From the NCBI GenBank assembly GCA_002221725.1, contig NJFT01000189.1, positions 1 through 64,000 of the forward strand: a DNA stretch of 64,000 nucleotides, given 5' to 3'. Positions 55,763 to 64,000 of this stretch are shown here, in pieces. The DNA is from Scedosporium boydii (lineage: Eukaryota > Ascomycota > Sordariomycetes > Microascales > Microascaceae). The position numbers and the translations under genes were made by a program. The notes beneath the pieces were generated by a model that was not told the origin of the DNA, made no database searches, and saw only the letters and a list, made by a program, of their open reading frames with translations. Position 1 is the first letter of the stretch. Every line of letters begins with the position of its first letter.

Positions 55763-56875
55763 ATGGGCTCCGTGGAAGTACTCACCGCCACCACCTCCCG
55801 AACGAGCGCGCCGCCCTTATCCGACGTGGTCTTCGACGAAGCGACCCCCGAACAGCGCAAGCGAACCTGGGAGGACAACGGCATCGTCTGGGCTCGTCCG
55901 CTCACCCTCGAGAACTACATCGCGCGAGAGGCGGCCCTCACGGAGACACCCTTATGCCGCGACGGGAACTGCCACTACTGGATCCTGTACAGGCGGGACG
56001 ATCCGCTGGACATCATCTCGAGCTGCGAGACGCCGCGCAAGAAAATGTTCGTGCGGCGGGGCAGGTCCGGGGCCAGGGTGGACGAGGTGGAAGCGTACTC
56101 GGTGGGCAGCGTGCATACGCACCCTAGGTATAGGGCGCGGGGCATGGCGGGGTATTTGCTTGGCAAAGTGCAAGAGTTCCTCGACCAGAGGGTCCAGTGG
56201 AGTTTTCTTTACAGCGACATCGGGAGGCAGTATTACGCGCAGAGGGGTTGGAACGTCTTCAAGGCCGACCAGATGACCATGTCCCTCGTCGAGCCGGGGT
56301 TCATCGTCCCCAACGGGATTAGGTTACTTCAGAGCGGTGCGGGGATAAAAGAGCTTTGCGAGAGGGATACGAGCGCGTTGAGGAGTCGGCTTGCCGCGCT
56401 TCCGGAGGATGGGAGGACCCACGTCGCTGTTGTCCCTACGTATGAGCACATCTCATGGCAACATACGAACGCTAGCCTCTCGGCAAAATATGCCACTGGT
56501 CGTCCTGTCACGAACGTCGGTGCTGTCGCGGCTGGAGGGACGAGCTGGATACTCTGGTTCCACGACATACGCGAGCGCGAGCTCAAGATCCAGCGCATCG
56601 TGGCGGAAGGGGAAACCTCGGTAGAGGACGTCCGAGACCTCCTCGAGGCGGCGTTTGCGGAAGCCGAGGCGTGGGGGTTCAAGACCGTGATCGTTTGGGC
56701 TCCTGGCGACACGGTGTCTCTCGGGGCCAAGGCTGTGGCGAACGGGGGGAGGGGTTATGTCAAGATTGTGTGGAGTGAGAGGGGAGATACCGGGTTGCCG
56801 AGCTTGCGGTGGAGGAGGGATGTCCATCCTGGTGAGGTTGTGTGGCATGATAGCGAGTTCTACGCCTGGTGTTAG
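55763..56875 (+). CDS. LYC1-like GNAT lysine N-acetyltransferase, 370 aa
   Basis: Single exon. The N-terminal half has GNAT features: a YWILYRRDD strand, CETPRKKMFVRR, VGSVHTHPRYRARGMAGYLL (the CoA pyrophosphate-binding R/Q-x-x-G-x-G/A-like loop, here RYRARGMA) and FLYSDIGRQYYAQRGWNVF, a YYxxxGW helix end typical of the fold. The C-terminal half (WILWFHD, VEDVRDLLEAAFAEAEAWGF, TVIVWAPGD) matches yeast LYC1-type proteins, which acetylate free lysine at N6 in lysine catabolism; the reaction here is inferred by family only. The start at 55763 follows a short leader and gives a natural N-terminus. Codon use is strongly GC-rich. Confidence 0.72.
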   Translation: MGSVEVLTATTSRTSAPPLSDVVFDEATPEQRKRTWEDNGIVWARPLTLENYIAREAALTETPLCRDGNCHYWILYRRDDPLDIISSCETPRKKMFVRRGRSGARVDEVEAYSVGSVHTHPRYRARGMAGYLLGKVQEFLDQRVQWSFLYSDIGRQYYAQRGWNVFKADQMTMSLVEPGFIVPNGIRLLQSGAGIKELCERDTSALRSRLAALPEDGRTHVAVVPTYEHISWQHTNASLSAKYATGRPVTNVGAVAAGGTSWILWFHDIRERELKIQRIVAEGETSVEDVRDLLEAAFAEAEAWGFKTVIVWAPGDTVSLGAKAVANGGRGYVKIVWSERGDTGLPSLRWRRDVHPGEVVWHDSEFYAWC

Positions 56876-58125
56876 TCGCTTGGTTCCTTTTTCTAGGGTT
56901 TATAGCGAGGGTGTTTCTATGCACATAGTATGTCTCGAAGGAGTTGGGAGGACCCGCGTGTCAAATATACCAATGATGCAAAGTAAAGCGCCAAGTGCGA
57001 GCAGGACTTACGCTCACATGAGGAGCCTTGAACGAGATAAGAGAGGAGGAGGGTTTCTCGAACCCGTCATCTTCCTTTTCAGTCGCGAGTATTGCTCGCC
57101 ACCGTTGACGTAGATGGACAACATAACTGGGGAGACCGTAGAATAATACTATTATACGGGTCGTATTTGACTCGAGGGAATGTTACTGGGTTGAAGGAGG
57201 AGGATGAACCAGGATGCTTGAAAAAGGGAGGGAAAAAAGAAGAGGAAAAAAGGAAGGAAGGAGGAATAAAAAAGGCCCACCACTCGTGCCGAACCACAGC
57301 AATCCACACCACTCCGTCCTGCCCATTAAGACGATTTCAAGGGCGACAATCAGGCTCTGGGTATAGGGACTGCTACACCCATGTGGTTTGTTTCTGATTT
57401 GACTGTGTTGATTTTTCGCAACTGGAAGGGTGCAGCACTCACACTCTGAGATTCTAGTAAACAATTGAGCACCCTACATCCATGACTCGGGTGAGCAATA
57501 GATCCACGGTGTTTGGAGATCTCGGCCGCGTCTTTCGGAGAGATATTTCGGTGAAATAGAAGAGCAGACTCCAGTTCGTGGAGGAGGAGCTGTGGTGATC
57601 CCAACTGTTTAAAAGCAATTTGAAGCTCCTGCATATTTATAGCCCTCCTGAAGCCTACCATCTGTCTTGAGAATAAATTTTTCTTACAGGCTCAAAGTAA
57701 AATTATTCCATTTTATATCTAAAATATTCACTTTGATCTTGATTCTATCAAGCACAGAACTGTTGTCAAGATAATCAGAGGCCGTCGCCTTTCACACTCT
57801 TCCCCTCAAGAATCAGGAAGAATTGAGAGTTCTGTATCTACAGCTGTCGCCGGCTGTTTTCGTTATCAACCTGCGACACATCGATTCGACACACGTTGCC
57901 TTGGATTGATCCCTTGTTGGCGCACTCAGCCCAGAAGAGGTGTGCATGTGTAATAGTGCAGGGGAGCTGAACATTGACCAAAGAAATTTATTACTGACTG
58001 CGCTACCTCCACGCGTACCCTGAGGGCTACACCGTCCATCTTGATCTGTCGACCTTCCACGGTCTGTCGGGCAAATCATCAAATGAAAACCCTCTCTCGT
58101 CATTCACTTTGAAACGCCAGCCGCG
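56876..58125. other. Intergenic
   Basis: No gene recognised. A purine-rich tract (GGAGGA/GAAAAA) lies near 57195-57275; the frames there are low-complexity. The 3' end is the promoter of the phosphodiesterase gene. Confidence 0.4.
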
Positions 58126-60492
58126 ATGGCGCCTACGCGGAACGTGCTGCACAAGTCCGGCCCGACCGAAGCTGACGCCGGATCTCTGCTCTCACCGATC
58201 AACTACGACGACGACGCCAGGTCGCTCCACAGCCGCAGCGACCAGGACACCGACAGCGAAGATGACGAGCTGCAAATGAACGCGAGGAACAGCCGAGAGC
58301 TCCGTGCTCACGACCGGATAATGCTGATGGAGGAGGAGGAAGTCGAGCACTTGGTGACCAAGTCTCGGAAAGAGAAGGGGGCGCTGGAGTCGGGACTGGG
58401 CCTGGGAAATCCGTTTGCGATATTTGGGAGGAAAACCCAAGATCACGATGAATCTCCGAATACTTCCACCGAGAACTTTGCCGAGAGAAGACGCCGGCGT
58501 CGCGCTCGAAGGCGAGAGAAGAAACGCCGATTGAAGGAACAAGCCGCGCACGGCGAAGATGGCGAACTGATGTACGAGATGGAGGAGGGCGGTATGAAGG
58601 ACGGCAGCTCGACCGGCGAGAGCAGCGAGGATAGCGATGCCATGGACCAGAAGCAGAAGCACTTGAATACCATGGCACATGCAAAGGCCGAGCGGAAGCG
58701 AAGCTGCTGTCGCTGGATCCTCATCAATATCATTGTCGTCATCGCCCTCGGCGTCCTTGTATTTGTCGCTTGGAGGCTCACCATTGACCGCAAACGAGTG
58801 AGCATTGCATCGAGGGTGTTTAGTAATGGGACGGCACTTTTCGGACCAACCACCCTCATCATCAGTCTCGACGGGTTCCGCCCCGACTTCCTTCAGCGGG
58901 GACTTACGCCTCGACTGAACGCCTTTATCAAAGAGGGTGTTTCGCCGAAATACATGCTTCCATCCTTTCCTTCCGTTACTTTTCCTGTAAGTGTTCACCA
59001 ATATGTTTCGCCCGCAAAAGCAATAGCAACATTGGCCTAACGCACTCGACATAGAATCACTATACCATTGCTACTGGCCTCTACCCTGAGAGCCATGGTA
59101 TCGTCGGAAATACATTCTACGACCCCGCCCTTGGTACGGACTTCCATTACACGGACCCAGAGCGCAGCCTCGACCCCAAGTGGTGGAAGGGCGAGCCCTT
59201 CTGGGTAACAGCGGAGAAGCAGGGTGTTCGCACCGCTATCCACATGTGGCCCGGAAGCGAGGCTCACATTCTCGGCATCGAGCCGAGTTTCTTGGATCAA
59301 TTCAACGGCAAGGAGGCGCTTCCCAAGAAGGTGGAGCGTGTCTTCGAGTTCCTTGACCTGCCTGGGAGGGAAAGGAGGGACGTCGACATCAAGGATACTC
59401 GGCCCCAGCTCATTGCCATGTACGTCCCCAATGTCGACTCAGACGGGCACAAGTACGGGCCCAACAGCACCGAGGTCAACAGGACGATCAAGAACGTCGA
59501 CAACATGCTGGAGGACATCTTCCGAGGTCTCGAGCAGCGAAACTTGACCCAGATTGTCAACGTAATTGTCGTCTCCGACCACGGGATGGCGACCACGGAC
59601 GTCACCCGTCTCACGCAACTCGACGACCTCGTTGATCTCGGCAGAGTTTCTCACATTGATGGATGGCCGCTTGTTGGTCTCCGACCCAAAGACCCTAATG
59701 ATCTCAGGTCACTCTACGAGCAAGCCCTCAACAACACCAAGGACAACCCCAACATCGAGGTCTATCTCCGCGATGAGAACATGCCCAAACGCTACCACTT
59801 TTCTGACAACGAGCGTATTGCGCCTCTTTGGCTCGTCCCCAAGACTGGATGGGGAATTGTCGAGAAGTTGGAAATAAATGTTGCCGATGCCGTGGCCAAG
59901 GGCGAGGTTTACCACCCTCGAGGTTTGCATGGTTATGATAACTTGCACCCTCTTATGCGAGCCATCTTTGTCGCTCGTGGCCCGGCGTTCCCTCATCCAC
60001 CAAACAGCCAAATCGATGTCTTCCGTAAGTTACTTCGTTCCTATCAAAATTCAGACAATGCCCTGTTTGCGAAAGTATGAAAACTAACAACGTTGCATAG
60101 AAAACATCAACGTCTACAACATGCTGTGCGACTCTTTGGGCCTTCGCCCCGTACCCAACAACGGCACTCTCCATCTGCCGCTCCACACTGTCGGTTTGCA
60201 TGCCGACGAGGACTTTTCCGAGCCGCTTTCTGACCCCGAAATCACCCCATCGCCGTCCAAGAGCATCGGCGTTGATCCCGTCTCCGTATCCATCTCGCCG
60301 ACACCCGAGGCCGGCACTCCGAGCAAAGAGAGGCCGCCGCAACCGCCTCCATCCGATGAGGATGATGAAGACCCGACTGAGGAAGAGGATGAGTCGCAGA
60401 TTGAAAAGGCCGAGTCTGCAATTAAGGACTTGTGGGATTGGCTCACGGAGAAGATTGGAGGCATCTGGGACAGTGTTACTGGTTCCAGCTAA
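58126..60492 (+). CDS. Type II membrane ectonucleotide pyrophosphatase/phosphodiesterase (NPP), 740 aa
   Basis: Exons 58126-58986, 59055-60024 and 60101-60492; introns of 68 and 76 bases with GTAAGT donors. Residues 1-195 are a cytosolic, charged segment with an Arg-rich patch (about 121-136), 197-219 form one transmembrane helix, and the catalytic domain is lumenal or extracellular. Metal and active-site motifs of the NPP/alkaline-phosphatase fold are present: SLDGFRPD (Asp249), [20 protein letters not shown] with nucleophile Thr285 split by the first intron, NVDSDGHKYGP, and VVSDHGM. Several N-glycosylation sites follow. The last 110 residues are Pro/Glu-rich, then amphipathic. The enzyme cleaves nucleotide pyrophosphate or phosphodiester bonds; fungal homologues act in phosphate or nucleotide scavenging. 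Confidence 0.88.
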
Positions 60493-60936
60493 TGCCGTGG
60501 TGCTGGCGTCTTCTTGTTCTTCTTCTTCTTCTTTCTCATTTTCTTCTTTTTCTTTACTCTCCTTTTTATGTTTATTCTTTCGAGGTTCTAGGGTTATCTT
60601 GGCCTACGTTGGCCCAGGGGCGAGTGTGTAGGTTGACAATGGGATTTTGCAACAGTATTATCAGGTACTTGGGTCATTGGATGGCGTTCTGGGTCTTAAG
60701 CACTACTTCTTAAGCTTTTTTTAATACCACAGATGACAGACTCTATCATTTATTTGTCCTTTTTCCCCCTTTTAACCCTATTTATTGTGCTCTTTTTCCC
60801 TTTGACGACGGGCCGGCATTAGTTCAAGGCAAATCAATCAATGTGCCAAGCTGAGCATAAGACTCAATCACAATGCCTTTGTGCAGCCCATGCCAACAAA
60901 TAGCACTGGAGGTGGTACAGCAAATCAAATCAGACA
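60493..60936. other. Intergenic before tRNA-Cys
   Basis: No gene seen; TTCTTC-rich 3' flank of the phosphodiesterase and the tRNA 5' flank. Confidence 0.4.
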
Positions 60937-61028
60937 GGGCAGGTAGCTCAGTGGTAGAGCGGAAGATTGCAGTGCGAAGCACAACTGCAGACATCTTTAG
61001 GTCGCGTGTTCGATCCACGCCCGGCCCT
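60937..61028 (+). tRNA. tRNA-Cys (anticodon GCA) with a 20-base intron
   Basis: All arms can be folded: acceptor GGGCAGG / CCGGCCC, D-arm GCTC-AGTGGTA-GAGC, anticodon stem GAAGA / TCTTT, T-arm GCGTG-TTCGATC-CACGC. The anticodon loop after intron removal is TTGCAGA, so GCA at positions 34-36. The intron (60973-60992) sits one base 3' of the anticodon, the usual eukaryotic place. Base 73 is T (61028), an identity element of tRNA-Cys. An oligo-T stretch follows at 61034. Acceptor pair 5-68 is A-G, a mismatch where related genes are expected to have C-G. Confidence 0.85.
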
Positions 61029-61033
61029 TCGAC

Positions 61034-61045
61034 TTTTCTTTTTTC
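61034..61045 (+). terminator. Pol III oligo-T terminator of tRNA-Cys
   Basis: CTTTTCTTTTTT just 3' of the tRNA end, the normal RNA polymerase III stop signal. Confidence 0.6.
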
Positions 61046-61351
61046 CTTTCTGTTATTATCATTATTATCATTAATATTAATTTCCTTTTGTTTATTCTGA
61101 CCCTTTTAGTAGACTATCCTTGTCCTATCGGGTGGCCGCTGTTACGAGGATAATAGAAGAATACGAAGCAGACTTGAGGAAAACAACTCGGGGGGCATTT
61201 AGTGAGAAGAGAGACAGTGTTCGCGGCACTGGAAAAGGCCCTGGATTTTTTATTAAAGTGAATTTACTTAATTCTTCTCCAGAGGTCGCTCAGCCTGTGG
61301 GGGACGCGGAAAGTTAGTCGGATCACCATTGGTGCTATGCGTGCGTGTACA

Positions 61352-62563
61352 CTAGAGGGAGGAAGCTCGGGAACGTGTCGATGGCATGTCGATGTCCATG
61401 CCGTGGATGTCCATAAGCATCTCAATCTGCTTTTTGAGCCGATTGATGTTGCGGGCCAACTCGGCTTGCCTTATTTCCCATGCGTCAACTTCCGTCCGCA
61501 ATTGGCGGAAGTCTCCTTGGAGCTTGGTGAGACGTCTCTCCAGCTTCTTAGCGTATTCCATCCACATGTTGGTAAGGTGGCGGCTCATGACTAGAGGGTC
61601 GATAGGGTTGGTGACAGCGATAGCGGTAGTGGCGTCTGCTCCACCGTCGCCCTCCTCAGCAGGCATCTCGTCATACCCACTAGCATCGCCATCAAGTTGG
61701 GCTGCAGCCAGGCCGCCATTGCCAACGCGAGCTCGATCCTCCGTAGAGTTGTTGCCGGAAACTGGACCGGTCGTGTCATCGCCAGCCGCGGAATTGCCTT
61801 GGGTAATAGTGGCCTGGGGAGACTCATTGGGGTGGCCCACGTACGTGCGAGACGATGCATGTGAGAAAGTATAAGCCTGAGCATCCTCTCCATCCTCATT
61901 CGGTGCGGGGCCTGCGCCCTGAACCGTCGCAGCTGACGACGTTCCACCAACAGGGTTGCGACGTCCTCCCTCTAGGGACTGCAGCTCAACTCCATGCTCG
62001 TCAGTTTCGCGGACAGTCACGCGGGGACCCTCTCTCTCCCTCAGGGCAGGATCGGTGGCAGCAGCATAGAGCGTGATGTATCGAAAACGACGCATCTCAC
62101 GCTCGCGCGTACGGTTGTCCTGCCACCCACGGAACATGGGCAAGAGGCAACCGAACGTAGTCAGGCCAAGAACGAGAACACCGCCGAAGACGCTACCGAT
62201 GATGATGACTGATTTGCTGTCGTTCGCGGAGGCGCCGGTGGGAAAGGTAGTCGCCGATGTGATTGAGTCAAGGGTTGTAAGTGTGGGCTCAGTGGTGGGC
62301 GAAGCGGTCGCCACCATGTCGGCAAGTGCCTGGTCCGTAATTCCAATGAAAACAGCGCGCTTTTGGGACTGCTGATCTTGGCCGCTGCTGGTGAGAATAG
62401 TTGGCTTCGAGTTTGAAGCATTGGTGACGGTGACGGTGGGCATCTCGGAGTGCTGGTCACTGAATCCCATACTTGTCTGGTCCTTCTCCTCACCAAGGAG
62501 ATAAGCCTCGAGACCGCGGCAAATCTGGCTCACAATGGACTGAGTCGAATTAACTGGCGGCAT
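61352..62563 (-). CDS. Unidentified single-pass membrane protein, 403 aa
   Basis: Single exon. The N-terminal 117 residues are Ser/Thr-rich without a clear signal peptide. One strong helix (about 118-140, IIIGSVFGGVLVLGLTTFGCLL) is followed by a basic stop-transfer region and a cytosolic part of 260 residues, mostly disordered and Gly/Ala/Asp-rich. Residues about 335-392 form a probable coiled coil (MWMEYAKKLERRLTKLQGDF, then RQAELARNINRLKKQIEMLM). The Ser/Thr-rich outside with one helix recalls fungal wall-stress sensors, but no WSC or Mid2 motif is present. An upstream exon giving a signal peptide cannot be excluded; 62564-63000 shows no ATG-linked extension. I do not recognise the family. 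Confidence 0.65.
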   Translation of the reverse strand: MPPVNSTQSIVSQICRGLEAYLLGEEKDQTSMGFSDQHSEMPTVTVTNASNSKPTILTSSGQDQQSQKRAVFIGITDQALADMVATASPTTEPTLTTLDSITSATTFPTGASANDSKSVIIIGSVFGGVLVLGLTTFGCLLPMFRGWQDNRTREREMRRFRYITLYAAATDPALREREGPRVTVRETDEHGVELQSLEGGRRNPVGGTSSAATVQGAGPAPNEDGEDAQAYTFSHASSRTYVGHPNESPQATITQGNSAAGDDTTGPVSGNNSTEDRARVGNGGLAAAQLDGDASGYDEMPAEEGDGGADATTAIAVTNPIDPLVMSRHLTNMWMEYAKKLERRLTKLQGDFRQLRTEVDAWEIRQAELARNINRLKKQIEMLMDIHGMDIDMPSTRSRASSL

Positions 62564-63616
62564 TTTGGCTCGATAGTATCAAATCGAAATAATCGCGTGC
62601 CGGAATCTGGTTTGTAAAGGATGATATCAGTATCCGATCCCTACGGCAGGACGAAGATGAAGAATGCTCACAAGGAGTGCCTATGTTAAGGGGGAGAGTG
62701 AGGTTTGAGAAAGGAAAACGGAATCGTACGGGAATTGAATGAATTCAGTGTTTGTGGCTCCAAGGCTCCAAGTCAGAGGGTAAGGACAGGCCCGAAGGCG
62801 ACGCCGAGTCTTGTTGCCGAGGATGGAATGAAAATCGGCGAAGTGGGGCCGTGAATATCGGCAGGCCAACCCTAAGGAACAAAAAGTCACAGGGCAACCA
62901 AGTACCAAGCCTCCAAGGTGCCAAAACAATGAGGGATGCTTGGGAATGGATTTCAGAGGTGGGTTATGTGAAATTGATGGGACAAAGGGTAAGAGTGAAT
63001 GGGGTGATACATGTAAGGTGCTGAATGATATTAGAGACAGAGACCAGAGGTATCAGGACTCCTTGGCGTTAGGAGGATAGAGTCCAGGAGGAATAAAGGA
63101 TGTGTGAGAAAGGTGAAAAATTAGAATTCAGAAGCAGAGTAGAAGAAAATGATCTTGGGGTAGGGAGGTGGTCTTGTCTTTTGAGAAGGTAGGAGCAGAG
63201 TAGTGATCTCCTCTCGCTTGAACAATTGCCTGACCCTCAACGCGAGACCAGCTCTGATGGACTCAATGTTTGACTTTGCTATGCTAGTCAAACATGAAGA
63301 GACCTAGTAAGGCATCTGGCAATGAGACAAACCTACTCCAAGTAAAGGGACTATGTTTGCAACACGGGCTACCATGACATTCGCACTGGACTCTATGTCG
63401 AAGGATGACGAGTATAAAGTGAAAGAATCGAGTCAATTGCAAAACTCAAGGGTGGGTATTGCGCAAAGAATACAGCCGCGACGCCGTAGAACTGATCATC
63501 AAACTAAACTCCTGAAATGCATGCGTTATACTTCTTCGAGCCACATCCCAAGAGGGCGAGATCCCTCTAGGCGCCTTCAACCAGGATCTCCTCACTACCG
63601 CGCCAGCACCAGACTC
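62564..63616. other. Intergenic, gene-free
   Basis: No gene recognised in about 1 kb; two open frames (62752-63024 and 63353-63766) have no motif, and the second overlaps the remodeller's last exon on the opposite strand. Confidence 0.4.
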
Positions 63617-64000
63617 CTAGTTAGAGCTCGCCGCCTCCCTGATTCCCTCGGCAGCGGTCTCGACGACCTTATAACCGACCGCATTGCCGTCGCCCTTAGC
63701 GGCCTTTGCGTAAGCCTCGTCGCTCCTGTGATCCCCAAGTCAGTTGACATCCTCATCGAGGTCTAAAAGAAACGTAAGAGAAACATACCGGTCAAGTAGG
63801 GCCACGAGATCCTTGTCACTCAGAATCTCCTCGCCTCCAGAATACTTGTATACCTTACCATCCTTCAAGAGGAGTCCACGCAGTGTCTCCCTATCGAGGT
63901 CGCTCATGGCATCCGTGAGTTTCCTGCCCATGGTCTTCAGCGTTCCCTTCCGAATGACAAGCTTCTCAAGCCGACGCTTGGCTTGAGCGCTGACAAGAAG
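63617..64000 (-). CDS. C-terminal end of a SNF2-family (LSH/DDM1/Irc5-like) chromatin remodeller, partial
   Basis: The gene enters from beyond the right end of the window. The visible part is exon 63789-64000, a 63-base intron (63726-63788; donor GTATGT, branch CAACTGAC, acceptor CACAG) and last exon 63617-63725. The protein begins LLVSAQAKRRLEKLVIRKGT, which matches the C-terminal tail of HELLS/LSH-type SNF2 ATPases (SADAKRRLEKLVI...KG), followed by LRGLLLKDGKVYKYSG and ILSDKDLVALLDR. After splicing it continues SDEAYAKAAKGDGNAVGYKV to the stop at 63617. None of the ATPase core lies in the window, so the call rests on the tail only. LSH-type proteins remodel nucleosomes and, in several eukaryotes, help DNA methylation or repair. 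Confidence 0.55.

Overview
The window is nuclear DNA of a filamentous ascomycete (Pezizomycotina). The evidence is short spliceosomal introns (about 50-110 bases, GTAAGT-like donors, CTAAC/CTGAC branch sites), fungal-only families (Zn2Cys6 regulator, SAT4-type membrane protein, OrsD-like protein, LYC1-like acetyltransferase), and a block of AT-rich repeats stripped of CpA, the mark of repeat-induced point mutation (RIP). Genus and species cannot be read from the sequence. Exon joins were worked out by hand from reading-frame continuity, splice sites and family motifs; every product name is a family-level call.

Left arm (1-24.9 kb): a MARVEL-domain membrane protein (-), a secreted astacin protease with a cysteine-rich tail (+), a PARP-type ADP-ribosyltransferase-like protein (+), then 2 kb without a gene and a SAT4/rhodopsin-like membrane protein (-). 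From 12.6 to 23.6 kb lies a group that looks like a small metabolic cluster: an O-methyltransferase (+), a Zn2Cys6 regulator (-), an acyl/aryl-CoA ligase with a probable peroxisomal C-terminus (-), and an organic-anion MFS transporter (+) that shares a 600-base divergent promoter with the ligase. No polyketide or peptide synthase is present, so uptake and CoA-activation of a carboxylic acid fits at least as well as synthesis of a metabolite. A broken ankyrin gene lies inside the group, and a broken F-box-like gene lies at its right edge against the repeats.

Repeat block (24.9-37 kb): RIP-altered DNA (24.9-28.1 and 30.9-33.4 kb) surrounds a segment of normal composition (28.1-30.9 kb). Three copies of a repeat of about 560 bases are present, one spared by RIP and two altered; they suggest a non-autonomous, LTR-like element. 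Next come a small hairpin element (33.42-33.57 kb), an OrsD-like gene whose frame runs through two microsatellite-filled introns but is broken by seven TAG codons, a long acidic microsatellite, and an unidentified acidic protein gene with an in-frame stop.

Right arm (37-64 kb): an SLC6/SNF-type sodium symporter (-), a second broken ankyrin gene, a two-exon small cupin protein (-), a gene-poor stretch of 6 kb, a 1,203-residue disordered protein with an N-myristoylation signal (+), a LYC1-like acetyltransferase (+), a type II membrane NPP phosphodiesterase (+), an intron-containing tRNA-Cys (+), an unidentified single-pass membrane protein (-), and the C-terminal end of a SNF2/LSH-like remodeller running off the window (-).
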